Shown one piece after another: positions 34,270 through 46,854 of a DNA stretch of 64,000 nucleotides (positions within the stretch are counted from its first letter, which is position 1; each line of letters opens with the position of its first letter). A program made the translations under genes and the position numbers. The stretch covers positions 124,001 to 188,000 of the forward strand of contig NC_057375.1 of the NCBI RefSeq assembly GCF_016906535.1, given 5' to 3'. The notes beneath the pieces are model-generated. The model saw nothing but the letters and a program-made list of their open reading frames with translations. It made no database searches and had not been told where the DNA came from. This DNA comes from Rhizoctonia solani (taxonomy: Eukaryota > Basidiomycota > Agaricomycetes > Cantharellales > Ceratobasidiaceae).

Positions 34270-36423
34270 TCACCTCTCCACATTCCTTCCCTCCAGCCCG
34301 AACTTGCCCTCCTTTTCCCACCGCTCCACCATCAGTCCCAGCCTCACTCTCGCCCCCGTCTCGCCTTCCCCTCCCGCTCCTTTCCCAACAGCCTCCCTGA
34401 CACACCCCATCAGCTTCCTGAACTGCGTCCCATACGCCTCGCACAGTCCATCCCCTGCCACCTCCAGCACAACAGACAAGCACTGCGGCGCAGAACACGA
34501 ACTCAGCAGCTCGCCCGAGTTCAGCACACGAGCAAGCCACGTCCATAGCTTTGCCAGTCTGAACGGAGCAGGCACCGAGTCAGGCTCAACCTGAGCCGGC
34601 ATCGGTGACGTCTGAAGGATGGCCGCGTAGAGCGCGAGCTGGCCGACCATTCGGTCAGTGTACTGGGATGTGGTCTCCAGCGTCGGCGGCTTGTCGTCTG
34701 GGTCGTTCTTGCCTTCCAGCTCGCGGCCGACCATCTTGCGCCACTCGTTGTCGCTCATTCCGGGCTAGAGATCCGTGTGGCGTTAGTACACATATCAGAT
34801 ACTGAACATTGGACCTGCCTTGCGAGTTATATGCACGCCTACTGCCCATCCGCCTGTTCGGCCTACAAGCCTGACATAGATGCATCAGTCATCGTACCCT
34901 CCTCGGCCAATCCCACGCACCTCGCCCAAAAGATCTCCCATAACCTCGTGTGACCCCTCGCTACCACCAACCACACCAAACGTGCTAACGGATAGGCAGT
35001 CGGCAGCTTCGCCGTGACCTCTGTCTCAGCCTGGAGTAAAAGATACTTTGAGAACGCAGATAGCAGTGCAGTGTATACGGGAGCAGGATGCGGAGGGCTC
35101 GGTGAGATGATGTCGTGAATGGCGTCGGCCTGTTGTAGAGTTAGTCATATGTAAATAAACGTGATGAATATACGCACAAGCTTAGCGAGCTCAGACTGCG
35201 AGTTGGTGACCTGCCCGACTCGCGTGCGTAGTTTGCGTCGCAGCCTCCCAGCAACTGACTTCAGCTCAGAGCTCTCTTCCACAGCTCTTGTTAGGTTCTT
35301 GAGTGCCTACGAGGTGAGTGATGTTAGCTGAGTTCTTGGATGAGAAATAGTGAGACCTACGGCACGTTCCGCCCACGCGGTCTCCCACTCCTGTATCGCT
35401 GGCACCGACTTAGCGCTGGCCTGTGATGCTTGGACAGCGCGCGCTTCCTGTGCGTCTTTGGCAGCCTTTTCCTCAGCATCCTTCCTCGCTTCGTCCTCTG
35501 CCTTCTCTTTCTCTGCCTTTTCTCTCGCCTCTTTCTCTTGTCGCTTCCGTTCGTCCTCCTGCTCCTTTTCTTTCCTCTTCTTCTCCTCTTCTGCCTTTCG
35601 TCTGTCCTCCTCCGCCTTCAGCTCGGCCCTCTTCCTATCCTCCTCCTGCCGTTTCTTCTCCGCTTCCTGTCGCCTCTGCTCTTCTTCCGCTCGTAACTTC
35701 TCCTCATCCCTGCGTATTGCACCCTCGATCTCCTCCCATATCCCCCTGTTCCCCTCTTTTACCCGCTTCATGCCCTCTTCCTCCCTCCCTTTTCGTTGGA
35801 TGTCCAGTCTCTCGACCATGGCGAGCACAGCAGACATCTCCTGCTCATTACGTTTTGCTTGTAGTGCCAAGTGTGATTGAGTGAGGGCGCAAGATAGATG
35901 TGGTAGGGATGGCGCGGGTGGAGACGAACTCTGAGACCGGAGTGAACACAGTGCCATATCAATAAAGTAGCAATTACCTTGACCATAGCCCGTTCTGCAT
36001 TCTGATACTCCTCCAGTGGGTCGACCCGACTCCTTAACCTGACCGCGTTAAGGAATGCATCAATACTTTGGTCTGGGTTCGGATTGGCGTTGGAACGGGT
36101 GAGTGCTCGTGACAAGGTCCTGCGAGCAGCAAACATTAAGAATGAGCAACATCCCTGTGGAAGAAACCAGCAGAGAAGCAGGAGTACTCACATAGAGATG
36201 TCTCTTCCGGCATGAGAAAACGACAAGACCTGCGGCTCTTCTGACTCGGAGGACGACGAGGATTCTTCTTCGTCGTCTGTGAGGTTGTGGATGCTGTAGG
36301 CATTTGTCGGTCTTCTCGTCGTCCTGTAAACAGAGGTCCCGTTGGGACATATTGCTCGTCATGCGCTATGAATGTGGCGTACCGTTGAACGGGTGAAGGG
36401 GACCGTGACACTGAGAACCTCAT
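34270..36423 (-). CDS. GLE1: GLE1, mRNA export factor of the nuclear pore
   Basis: Exon 1 (36423-36383) encodes MRFSVSRSPSPVQR; a GT-AG intron leads in phase to a Ser/Asp/Glu-rich exon (HNLTDDEEESSSSSESEEPQ). The next exons read ALTRSNANPNPDQSIDAFL, then a long charged coiled coil (about 35880-35430, Lys/Glu-rich), then LKSVAGRLRRKLRTRVGQVT. The HEAT-like C-terminal domain follows: TAKLPTAYPLARLVWLVV, RTGGWAPGMSDNEWRKMVG (joined over a 78-bp intron), QYTDRMVGQLALYAAILQT and CEAYGTQFRKLMG. In yeast and animals Gle1 with inositol hexakisphosphate activates the helicase Dbp5 at the cytoplasmic face of the pore. All checked introns keep phase and no stop was found, so this copy is taken as functional. 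A decayed partial copy lies at 23316-25060. Confidence 0.88.
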
Positions 36424-36732
36424 GGTCGAGACTTGTCCCGGCGAGACATGTGAGGGGCAGTTAGTCACGTGCGCTGTAAAGTCATGTGATCGTTATTTGC
36501 TACACCCTTGCCGAATCTTTTCAAGGGAGTGGCTCGGTGATCACGACAGTTATAGTTGCTGTGCCCATGAATTATCTAGTGAAGCTCTTTCTTCCCGAAC
36601 GTGTATGACCTTAGCGACATCTTCTAGCTATTCACTTCAAACACTTGGAACTCAATAATATTCCGTGCATACGAAGCTTCTGTCCACTCCAAGCTTATTT
36701 CAATAATAATATATAGATGAACACCCCCGTAA

Positions 36733-37642
36733 TTATTCAACGTCCTCCACAAGCCGGGGCCGTCTTCTAGTTCTCCAAAGGTCCCAGATATTTCCAGGGG
36801 AGTATTCGTATTCGTTCGTGTTATTCGCCCGTTTTCGATCCAATGGCTCCACCAGAGCTTGAAAATACTGATCTGGGTTCCGATCACTTGAAGGAAACTT
36901 GGCAACTAGCCTAACCTTTGTGTAATCAACTGCAGTCCGGTCCTGGTTGAGCGCTTGGACGCTAAAGTAGAACTTTTTTGCAGGGTCGTATTCAAGTCGG
37001 ATAATGTCTATAGGGTCGCTGTTTGACGTTTCCTTGTATCCCAGACCTTGAAGGTGTGTCAACCTAGGCCTTCGTATCATGATGAAAGAACTTACCAACA
37101 GTTTTCCCTTTGATCCAACTAGGCTGGTCCGCCACGCTACAATACGATAAAGCCGGTTCAATCACGCTACTCATTTAACTACATCAAGTTGGTATTCCTA
37201 CCTAGTGTAGCGACTTAATGTGAGGGTGAGCGGTGTCTGCTTATCTATTGGTCCCGAGTCAATCTTCCCTGTTAGAATATATAGGCAAGCTTGACGTGCT
37301 GCTTCCTCATAAGAGTGGTAATTTCTTTCGACCCCCGGAATAGGGGCAAGAACTAAGGTAGCAGGTATCAATGCTGTCCCACAAGCCATATATTCTCTAA
37401 CTTACTTCTGTCGGAGGTAGCTGGCGCAATAGAATCTGGTATAATTCACGAATGCATAAAGACACCTTCAAATTAAACCGAATCAAGTACTACGGCTTAC
37501 CACGATGTCCTGTAGAGAACGGAAGAGTCTGTCGTTTGCTGCGCTCCTCAGATTTATTCGTGGTATCTTGTTGAAGGGGAATACCCTCGACCGTAATTTG
37601 CAAGATAATCGCAATCCACGCATAGACAAACCACCACCGCAT
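36733..37642 (-). CDS. Secreted protein of unknown function, five exons
   Basis: Exons at 37501-37642, 37406-37420, 37202-37373, 37096-37136 and 36733-37046 join with intact phase and give 227 residues. The N-terminus MRWWFVYAWIAIILQITVEG is a typical signal peptide. The mature part includes GVERNYHSYEEAARQACLY, KTVGLGYKETSNSDP and KKFYFSVQALNQD, and ends in an Arg-rich tail. No family was recognised. Exon 2 is only 15 bases, and all donors and acceptors are GT and AG. Only one or two Cys are present in the mature part, unlike typical Cys-rich effectors. Its start is 1.2 kb upstream of GLE1 on the same strand; no operon logic applies in this eukaryote. Confidence 0.7.
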
Positions 37643-38420
37643 TTGCACGGATATGCCGATGACAGAGATGATAGTAAATGGTTGGTTGTCTCCCCCTAGA
37701 CGTTTGGGTAAGTGTCAGGCTTATAATTGCTTGAACAGCGATCGACTGCTGTGCTGGCCTGGGTTCGAGCCGAGGAGATGTCTTTTGTGATAGTCAGATG
37801 TGCCTCGAGGACGTCCTCGTGCGAGTGACGTAAGCTGGTGAGAGGTGGTGTTCGCATCTGACGCAATGCTTGTCGTTACTCGGGTTGATCTCTAATTCTT
37901 CCAAAGAGCTTTTACGTCACAGACTACTTAAATTGAGTGAAGCGTTTTTGTCTCATGCTTTGTGAGAAACTCCATTCTTGAGCAGGACAATAATCAATAT
38001 ATCGGATATTTAAGCACAAGTATTCACTTTTCAAAGATCTTTGGATGTAGAATATGGTGTATATAGTCGATCTGAGGTAGATTGGGTACGCGCATATATT
38101 TGCCGACATCCCTAAGCTATGGGCTCGCAATACTTCTGGTAACTTCGAAGACCACAACCATTGCTGCAATTGACTACATGCCCCATACCATCCCTGTTAA
38201 CATTTGGCTTGGTAGGTCAACAGTAAGGAGATTATAAAATGAATTCTTCATCTTTTGCCATTTTACTCATGATGATTAATATTCTCGCTAGCATGTTCTG
38301 TCCCAAAATGCTATACTGGCGATAAGCATAACAGCCGAAGGCCAACACGTTACCTCCAACTTCACTTTAGAACATCGTGCTGGCTTCGGGAGCCAACCTC
38401 TATAGATAAAAGACATGTCT
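37643..38420. other. Intergenic, nothing recognised
   Basis: Short frames without motifs. This is the putative promoter region of the secreted-protein gene. Confidence 0.4.
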
Positions 38421-38565
38421 CTACGGGGACCTGAAAAACTCCGGAAGTGCTCGTAGAACGCTCCGGAGCACTCGCGGAGCACTCCGGATCCGGTTGGGTC
38501 CAAACCAGCGGGTCCCCAAAACCTGAGCGCTCTGGAGCACTCCAAGGCTTTTCGGGTCCCCGTAG
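38421..38565. mobile_element. MITE-like inverted-repeat element, copy A
   Basis: The left end CTACGGGGACCTGAAAAA is the approximate inverted complement of the right end TTTTCGGGTCCCCGTAG. The 145-bp body is made of repeated CTCCGGAGCACTC-type blocks in both orientations, so it can fold into a long hairpin. A related copy is at 47645-47822. No target duplication was identified. Confidence 0.65.
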
Positions 38566-39700
38566 GGTGACTGGAGAGATTCCATTAGTCAGGTTTCCTT
38601 CGGGCAGAAATTTGGCAAAACTCCTAATCTTGACATAAGTTGCTTGGCTCCCCTGCGAGCGCATGAGGACAGTTCCCGCAACGAATAGGTAAGTTATCCC
38701 CTGTTAGAATACTTCTCATTTCTATTTTGTTTCGTTACCCGTCACGTAAATAAGCCACTCGGAGTTCGTACATTAGTTTCGGTCATATGTAAAACGTCCA
38801 CCCTTACAGTAATGGACTCGTACCCAGCTCCAGCTACTAATGGAAGTGACTTGAAGATTGCCAATCGCAGCGATCAAGCCGTTTGATTAATCTCTATATT
38901 ACATCGTGTTCGCGAAGCTAACGGCTCTTGTACAATTAGTCGATTTCTTTTGGTACCGAAGTTCCCTATGTACAGTACACTCTCCCACGTTCCCAAGCAC
39001 TTGCATTGATCATTTGCTTCCTTGGGGCAACCAGCACCAGCAGGGTAGCTCCTACTTCTCTGGCCTCTACCGTACGTGTGCTGCGCGCTTCTCTTCTCGT
39101 ACTTCACGGCCGTCCACATGGTACATAGTACTTTGCATAGCGCATTAGTGCCCGACCAACTGATGGAGGAGGAGTCACGGTAATGAATTCTGCAAGAGCT
39201 GTTTATCACATGGGGCTGACGTTGAAGTGGATGCCATTGATGGGTCTAAGGTGATGATAGTGTAGGTATTCATATGGCAAATCTGGACAATATGATTGGG
39301 CTATTTTTCGATGCTTGCTCTACTCTAGCACCGCGTTTTTATCGATCAAATGAATCCGGAGATGAATGATTGCGATTCTTGAGCCTCGACGCAGGTCTAA
39401 GCGTGGCCATACAACCGGATATAAAAATCTAAGTAGGAAGAGTGGCTGAGGCACAATGTCGTATGATTGACCGGGGCAGTGTAATTCCGATAAATCTGTC
39501 TCGACCTTCCTGTATCCTTGTCCCAGGGACACACTGGGTGCTGTACTAGATCAGTGCCCTCAATTCCTTGGGTTTGATATAATATTTGCAATCACATGGG
39601 CGTGCCACGCTCCGCAAAGTAGTGCATCCGGTTGCGCATCCAACATTGCACTACTAATTTTCACGATCCAATGATGACCGCTAGATTATTCACATTGGAG
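38566..39700. other. Intergenic, nothing recognised
   Basis: Frames of 60-110 codons occur on both strands without motifs or convincing splice sites. Confidence 0.4.
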
Positions 39701-39796
39701 ATTAAGATAAGATCCGGAGTGTTCACCCCAAAATCTATCTGGGACATCGGTCAGGCCCCAGACGTCTGTCGCATCGATCTTGATTGATGTACCTCA

Positions 39797-40560
39797 TCAG
39801 CCATAAACGCCATGGGACAAGTCGAGCTCAAGTGCAAATATTAGCCCGAAGCCACCGCATGTATAATCCATGCCATTGGATCGAGTATATAGTTCCGAAT
39901 AGCAGACCATCTCATCAACTTCCAGAACTGGGCAACTTCTCATCCTATGGCTTGGGTCTAATTCCAGAAGTCTCACATCGCTCTCGAGCAAAAATCCTGC
40001 GCAAATCCTGACAGCTAATTGATGTAAGCTGAATCTCCTTTCCAATCTGGGACGACAACCAAGTCACGGGGTCGCTTTTCCCACTCTCTCCAACCGACCC
40101 CTTCCAAAATGGACATATTTTGGAGACATAAACCTTGTGCTGCTCCTTCCTTCCTGTTGTGTCTATCTAATGCAAATGGTCCATCAGCCGCCTCGATGAG
40201 AAGACATCCTGGGCACATGCAATAGAACTATGGATGGCTGTCTCTCCAATCCCGTGGCGCAATGGTGCTCCAACCAACACCGTTGTCGGTCGCAACGTTT
40301 TCGACTACTCAATACATATCATGCGGGAAAGAAGCCTCTGGATCTTGACTATCTGGACAATATCTTATGAGCACTTGCCTCTTGTTCTGGCTGTCACATT
40401 CACCGCTCATACGAACACTTGTAGGCCAGTCTCTTGGTGCAACCCCCTTTCTGTCTTTATCACTATCAGTGGCGAACTTGTAAAAATTCTGGGTCCTCGG
40501 TCCCTTGACCTTACTTAGATAGGTGAATGGCGTAGCCCTTGTCACTTGTATGTTAATCAC
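39797..40560 (-). pseudogene. Decayed gene of unknown family
   Basis: From 40560 to 40015 one minus-strand frame stays coding-like but is broken by two in-frame stops, near 40317 and 40230. It reads FTYLSKVKGPRTQNFYKFAT, then WSTIAPRDWRDSHP, then EGVGWREWEKRPRDLVVVPD. A second open stretch in another frame (to 39797) reads CAGFLLESDVRLLELDPSH. The repeated PRDW-type segments look like a protein domain, but I cannot name it. The combination of a long frame and isolated stops suggests a pseudogene rather than chance. Confidence 0.4.
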
Positions 40561-40992
40561 TGCGTGTTCTCTCTTCCACTTCGAGTGTTTCGAAGTCTTA
40601 TCTAGTCCTGTGCCAGTTATCTATTGAATACAAATGTCGGCCGTAGCCGTAACTTTAGCTTGTTCAGGTAGATCATCTGTGATACACTACGATAGGAAGA
40701 TTCGGAATGGAAGACTATGCTCGTTTACGGTGATAACCATTGGAATAGGGTATATTTAGGGCCTGTCATCGCGCCCACCGCTTGATGACAAGTGAGAAGC
40801 ATCTACACTAAGGAACGTGCCGTTGTACGGGCGCAGCCCATCCATCGCTTCATTGATTCTTCACATCCAAATGGTCAGGTTCCTGCGGCGGAAACCTATC
40901 ATGGAAAGGGTACCTTCTGTTGCGATGTACACCTCTACGTCGGTGGTTTGACCTGCCGGATGTTTAACCATTTCCTCTTCTGATTCACGTAG

Positions 40993-41001
40993 TATATAAG
41001 G
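40993..41001 (+). promoter_or_regulatory. TATA box of the Ppo-like oxygenase gene
   Basis: TATATAAGG lies about 110 bp upstream of the ATG at 41109, with a pyrimidine-rich leader between them. This is the usual arrangement for a strongly expressed fungal gene. Confidence 0.6.
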
Positions 41002-41108
41002 GCACACTAGACCTCGCATAACTTCATCCTCCCTGCTCGAGTCTCTGCTTAAGCTTGACTCGTCCCTCTGTTATACACATCTATTTTTACTGTGACTCTT
41101 AACCAATC

Positions 41109-44100
41109 ATGGCTTACCTCGCTCCACTCGAGGATGCCAAGACTCTCAAGGAGACGATGACGAAGATGGTCGGTGGGGATACTGCGCTTGATGGTAGATC
41201 TGACCAAATATATATGTCTCAATTACTACTAATTTTCTACCCTATCTAGATCGTGCCGGCACTATGAATAAAATCTTTGCCGTGATCCCGAAACTCCCAC
41301 AAGATTCTGAATTATCTAAGACGATGAACGACTACCTAATCACTATGCTTTACAACTCGCTTCCTCACCCTCCAACTAGCTATGTTGGTGAAGACCGTTT
41401 CCGCAAGGCCGATGGGAGCCGAAACAACGTGAACATGCCCGATCTTGGCCGTGCCGGAACTACTTATGCTCGTAATGTCCAAGGACGCCGACTACAGCCA
41501 CCAACCTACCTTCCACCCACCTCCATGGTTTACGACGAACTTCTGAAAGCAACTGGGGTATGCATATATCTTGATTTTTACTCTAGCCTTGGTTTAATTT
41601 TGTTGAATATCTAGTCTCGAGATTCTCACCCGGGAGGGAACTCGTCTATGACCTTTGCTTTTGCTTCGCTCGTAACCCATTCCTTGTTCCGTACCGACCC
41701 ATCTGATTGGGGCAAGAATAACACATCGTCCTACCTCGACCTTTCGCCATTGTATGGCTCCAACGAGGCCGAGCAAGACCTTGTTCGAGTCAAGGATGGT
41801 CGTGGGCTGTTGCATCCGGATACCTTTTCAGAGGGGCGCTTAGTTTTCCTTCCTCCTGCCTCAGGTGCACTATTGGTGATTTGGAATCGAAACCACAACT
41901 ACATCGCCAACAACATCTTAAAAATTAACGAACAGAAGCGTTGGAGCGATCCCCCACCTGAGGACCCCGCGAAGCGTGCTCAACAAGACAAAGAAATTTT
42001 CGAGACCGCTCGACTGATCAATTGCGGTTCATTCATGTCTGTAATCTGTAAAAACTTTATTTATTTTCTCTCAAGGGTACCTCTAATGCATCTCATACAG
42101 TTGGAGATTATGTTGCGGGCTTCCTTGGTCTCGGGCGCGAAGGAAGTAGTTGGAGCATGCAGCCGTTTGATGTCAGTCAATCGCTTGTATTTATTCCGGT
42201 GGGGTATACTTACTACGCCCCATATATAGCCGATTAAGGGATCTGAAGGTGAAGTTGAACGTGGAGAAGGAAACCATTGCTCGGTTGAGTTCAACGTTCT
42301 TTACCGGTGGCATGCGGTCACATCCGAGTAGGTGTTTGCTCCTATCTCTTTGTCGAGCATCGACTAAGCCTTCAAAAGGGCCGATGAGAAATGGACCAGT
42401 GATATCTTCGATAAGATATTCAGTAAAAAGTCTAGTGAACTCGAGCTCTCTGACTTCTACGAAGCGCTCGGAAGACTCCGAAACGGGGACGTTGACGAAT
42501 CTCTTCGTGTAGATGCGGATCCCAGGAAACGTAATTTCGGTGGTATCAAGCGCGGACCCGGCGGTCGTTTCTCTGACGGAGATCTTGCCAAGATTCTCCA
42601 CAACTCTACCGAGAGCGTCGCACGCCGCTATGGTGCACGCGGCTCGCCCGAGGTTCTGAGAATTATTGAGATTATGGGTATGGAACAGGCTCGTAAATGG
42701 GGCGTGTGCACCATGAACGAATTCAGAAAGTATCTCGGCTTGAAGACGTTCAAGTCCTTCGAGGAGTGGAACTCAGATCCTGTCATTGCCAATGCCGCAA
42801 GGAAGCTATATAAGAACATTGATGACCTCGAGCTCTACCCCGGTCTTCATGCCGAAGAATGTATGAAATTGGGCCCTGGTTCCGGATTGGTAAGCTTTGC
42901 CGAACACCTTGCTTGGGTGCAATAGTAACCCTTTCTTAAGTGTGCCGGTTACACCATCACTCGTGGCATCCTTTCCGACGCTATCTGCCTCGTTCGCGGG
43001 GACCGTTTCTTTACGACCGATTTCACTCCTGAACGACTCACCAGCTGGGGCTTTGAGGACGTCAAACGTGACCCCAACAATGGTGCATTTGGTGCATACC
43101 TTCCAAAGTGTCAGTGCTGTCCTCAGACTGTGCGTCCTATCACTGAATTTCACTTCACTAGTACTGTTGAGGACTCTCCCTCGTCATTATACCTATAATT
43201 CGGTCTACGGCCTCTTCCCGTTCTTCACCCCGGAGACAACCAAGCAAAACCTGACGAAGCTCAAGGTAGCGGACCAGTATGACTTCAAACGTCCCAGCGA
43301 GGCGCCCATCCCCAAGCCATTGAACAACTTCACAGCAATCAAACATGTCTCCAATGATATTGTCAAGTACAAGGTGCCTTACGGACCAGATATGAAGTGA
43401 GCTACATCTACTGAAAGTTTCAGGATCATTGCTGATGAGGTATGGTAGATATCTTACGTACGACCGGGGCATGTTCTTGATATTTGACGAGCAGCCTCTC
43501 CACGATAACGATCGACAGCTGGTATGCGTTTGACTTTTTTTTTTTTGAGAAAATATCGGTGCTGATATGACCTACAGGCATTCCACGCACTATTCCCAAG
43601 CAACGACGTCGTTAAGAGTCATGTCGATTATTATAGCAAGAAGATCAAAGAGCTGATTGCCTGCAGGTCGTCCAAGTACGTTACTTCTATCTCCATTTGG
43701 CGCGTTTATTGAATTAATTTGAAGGTATGACAATATCCCTGGTACATTTGTCGACATCATAGATGTAATCAATAAAGCGGCAGTTCACTGGGCGTCAGAA
43801 AATCTGTGTGGCATTATTCCCAAGTATGAGAAGAATCCGAATGGAGAGATTTCGGACGAAGCCTTGTATCAAAAGTTTGCGATCCTATTCTCTTGTGTCT
43901 TCCGTAACACTGAACCATATTTGGTACTATTTATGCACCTCGAAAGGATTTATGAATATTAGCTAACAACTTTATTACAGGGATGGGCGCTGCGCAGAGG
44001 GGCGAAGGCTGCCTCGGATGAAATTAACGGCAAGATCAAGGCCAACCTGGAGCGTATTCAAACTCCTCCAATCGCGGGTCCTATCTTCCTAGGAATAAAA

Positions 44101-45056
44101 TCTGCCTTGGAAACCGCAGTAAGTGATTCGTATTTCATGGGAAACCACATAATGATCAGGTCCTAGACTGGGCAGACGCGCCCAAGCGACAAATTCCACA
44201 AGGCGCTTTTGGAAAGCAAGAAGACTGTCAACGACCTGACTGCAATGGTTCTCGGATTGTGTGTTGGTTCGAGTGTGAACTTTGCACAGGGTAAATGTTT
44301 AGTACCTGATTAATGGTATGCATGCTGACAGCGCGTCCAGCTACCGCCCAGATGGTTGAGTTCTATATGGATGATGCCCATAAGAAAGAGAGAGAACACA
44401 TCTTCCAACTCGCTTCTAAGAACGACGATGAGAGTACACAACTCCTGGCTGGGTACTATCGCGAAGCTGCTCGCCTAAATCCTCAGTGAGTCGGACCTAT
44501 AGCGTGTATGAAGGTCACTAACAAGAGACTTGCAGATTCCCTGCCTTGGTTCGTATCGCAGTTGCGCAAGACGAGATTCCGCAGTCCGGAGGCAAACCCG
44601 CAATCTCCGTGAAGCCAGGCGACCGTCTATTCTGCTCATATCGAAACGCCCACCTTGATCCCGAACTCTTCCCAAACCCTGAGAAAGTAGATCCCCGTAG
44701 ACCAAAGGAGAACTACGCCGTTCAGGCTACAGGTACCCACGGTTGCCCTGGTATGGACTTTTCAGAGCAAGTGAGTTACAAGCGAATATCGCAAACTTTT
44801 GTAATACTAATACATGATTAGTCAATCCCGGCGATTATGCGGGCAGTGTTTGGCCTTAAGAATCTCCGACCGGCTCCAGGCGTGTTGGGCACTCTCGAGT
44901 CTTTCGACTCTTCCTTACTTGGAACAAAGATCCGGACATATATTGATGAAAAAGGATGCCCCTCGCCTTGGCCAACGTCGCTCGTTCTTGTGGTAAGTAA
45001 CGACCCTGATCCGGAAAGGATCCTGACTAACACTATTTCCCTAGTATGATTCTTAA
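41109..45056 (+). CDS. ppo: Psi-factor-producing oxygenase (linoleate dioxygenase-P450 fusion)
   Basis: The start MAYLAPLEDAKTL is followed by a spliced series. The N-terminal half is a heme peroxidase-type dioxygenase: THSLFRTDPSDW, SSYLDLSPLYGSNEAEQDL, SEGRLVFLPPASGALLVI, GDYVAGFLGLGREGSSWSMQ, and VEFNVLYRWHAVTS with the Tyr and proximal His of the YRWH motif (near 42290). The C-terminal half is P450-like: an Asn and Gln in SVNFAQATAQ, the EAAR (ExxR) motif, and the heme-thiolate Cys in TGTHGCPGMDF (near 44745). It ends LVLVYDS at 45054-45056. Ppo enzymes convert linoleic acid to hydroperoxides and rearrange them to diols that act as developmental signals in fungi. Most exons join in phase. 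The junction after the YRWH exon (42329 to about 42370) does not resolve with standard GT-AG sites, so either the model or the gene is faulty there. Confidence 0.88.
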
Positions 45057-46204
45057 GCACATTATTTCATCATTCTACTCTCTTATATCATTTGCCGTGC
45101 TGATCATATGCAATACGAATTCCCTTGTCTCCCGTTGTATATAGCCCGAGACAACAATTTGAAGTGAATATTTGAACATCGTTATCCACTTACAACCTGG
45201 TTCAAATGAGCCAGGATTCTATTTATATTGCCACTCCTGACGAGAGATAGATATAGTTTTCGCCTCTTTATAATCTCTATCTTATCTACGCCCAATACTT
45301 TCCCGACGTACGTAACATTAGTCGAACATGTATGGTATGACATGGAGCCAGTGAGGCATCATAGCGTGAACTTATCCATCTAGGGAGCCACGATCCCTCA
45401 CCCGCCCTCCCGTCTGTACTTGATTCTGAACAGACCAGTCATTATCTACCTCTCTAGAGGATCACGAGGCTCTTTCTTCCAACCCATCACTCTACCCTGT
45501 AGCTAAGAGGGGTGATTACCCGACCCGCGAGCCCCCTCGTATGTGGGTGCCCCAGTCTTTCCTGACCTTTTCTTCTTAGCTTACAGTGTTATTCACTATA
45601 TTTGCGCCATTCGAATACACATATCCACATATATCGACCTCTTAGCTCTCCTCCACTTTCCAACGATACGGATCAAAATAAATTCAGGATGTTGTCAATG
45701 CAATCATCCCATACGTAACAGGCCGCCTGGCGAAATGAAATCGCGTCCAACTACGATTAGTAATTATCAGGAGATTGCAGGCTCGAGCCCTGCGGTAGTC
45801 ATTTTGCTAGTCGTCTGCTAAGTTATGAGCTTTTTTCTGTCGTGATATTTGTTCTGAGTCTAGAGACATAGCTTGTACAGAATCACCTTGCTTCTGCAAG
45901 GTCACAGGGCCTGAAGTGATACGCCAAAACCTATAACCCACTAAATCGCGTACTGGGTGTACTAAGTCAATGAGGTGGTGCGAAGTAGCTGGCTGAGCCG
46001 CATGACTCGTATTGGGCCTAGGAAGCCGGCGCTTTCTAGATAACGTGGCCGCCGACTGATTGAGTAGTTGCGAATATTGACCACGTCCGGCCGACAGACG
46101 AATCAGGCATCGTAGCGGCAGGCCACTTATGTAGGCATACACGCATATACGGGCAAATCTCAGAAGCGAAAGGTCCTAGGCTCAGTATGGCTTCGTAATC
46201 CAAG
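45057..46204. other. Intergenic, 3' of the oxygenase gene
   Basis: No gene was recognised. A GCAGG/CCTGC stem with a 7-base loop at about 45776-45793 resembles a tRNA T-arm but no tRNA fold fits around it. Confidence 0.4.
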
Positions 46205-46219
46205 AGAGGGCATTGTTAT

Positions 46220-46854
46220 TTTTATTTATTTTTTTATTTATTTTTGATTCATATTTAAGGAGCTACATGCGAAACAGGGCAAACCGCTCACAAGAAACCG
46301 AGGCGAACTACGCTAAGAGAGAGAGAGAGAAGAGGAGAACAACCGAGAACAGAGACACGAGCAAGCGAGGTAGTAAGCGCGGGGTGACCATGCAGGCCAG
46401 GTACAGGGGCCATAAGGGCGTGATAAGAGGTGTGTCTTAAGGACTGGGGGTGGGGCGGCCGTAAGGGCGTATAGAGCGGTCGTAAGGACGTATGGACTTG
46501 GGCGTAAGGCCCTACAGAGGATGAGCGGCTGCCGGCGGATCTCTACACTTTCCGATTCCCGACTTCAGTATGAACTCAGATACTGCCTCCAGTCCCGGCA
46601 GTGTTCCGAAAATCTCCTCCCAGGAGCGTTCAGGCGATATGTCAGTGATGATATGCCTAAATTTTTCCGTCTCTGGACAGAACATGAGCATATGCTCGGG
46701 CGTTTGTGATGGTTCGCCGTATGAGCATTGCGGGTCGATGTGAGGGTGGAAGCGAGCGCTGTAAGCCCCATAGAAGCCGTGTCCAGTGAGGAATTGGACG
46801 AGGCGGCATTGTACGTTGCGTGGGTATGTGGGACGATTGAATATGGGATGTAAT
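46220..46854 (-). mobile_element. 5'-truncated LINE insertion
   Basis: The minus strand encodes the end of a LINE ORF2 protein: RLVQFLTGHGFYGAYSARFH, QTPEHMLMFCPETEKFRH and SEFILKSGIGK, ending near 46519. A 3' untranslated part with repeated GGCGTAAGG-type units follows, then an A-rich tail (T-rich on the plus strand, 46217-46245). The 15-bp sequence AGAGGGCATTGTTAT flanks it on both sides (46205-46219 and 46855-46869), so both ends are exact. It is a different lineage from the fragment at 32048. Confidence 0.88.

Noticed and set aside
35350..35884. Long plus-strand frames rich in Ser, Phe and Pro
   Set aside because: They are antisense to the Lys/Glu-rich coiled-coil exon of GLE1, whose codon composition keeps the other strand open.
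45700..45800. Possible tRNA (GCAGG stem, CTCGAGC loop, CCTGC)
   Set aside because: No 5' acceptor strand pairs with GGTAGTC, and no D or anticodon arm fits the spacing.
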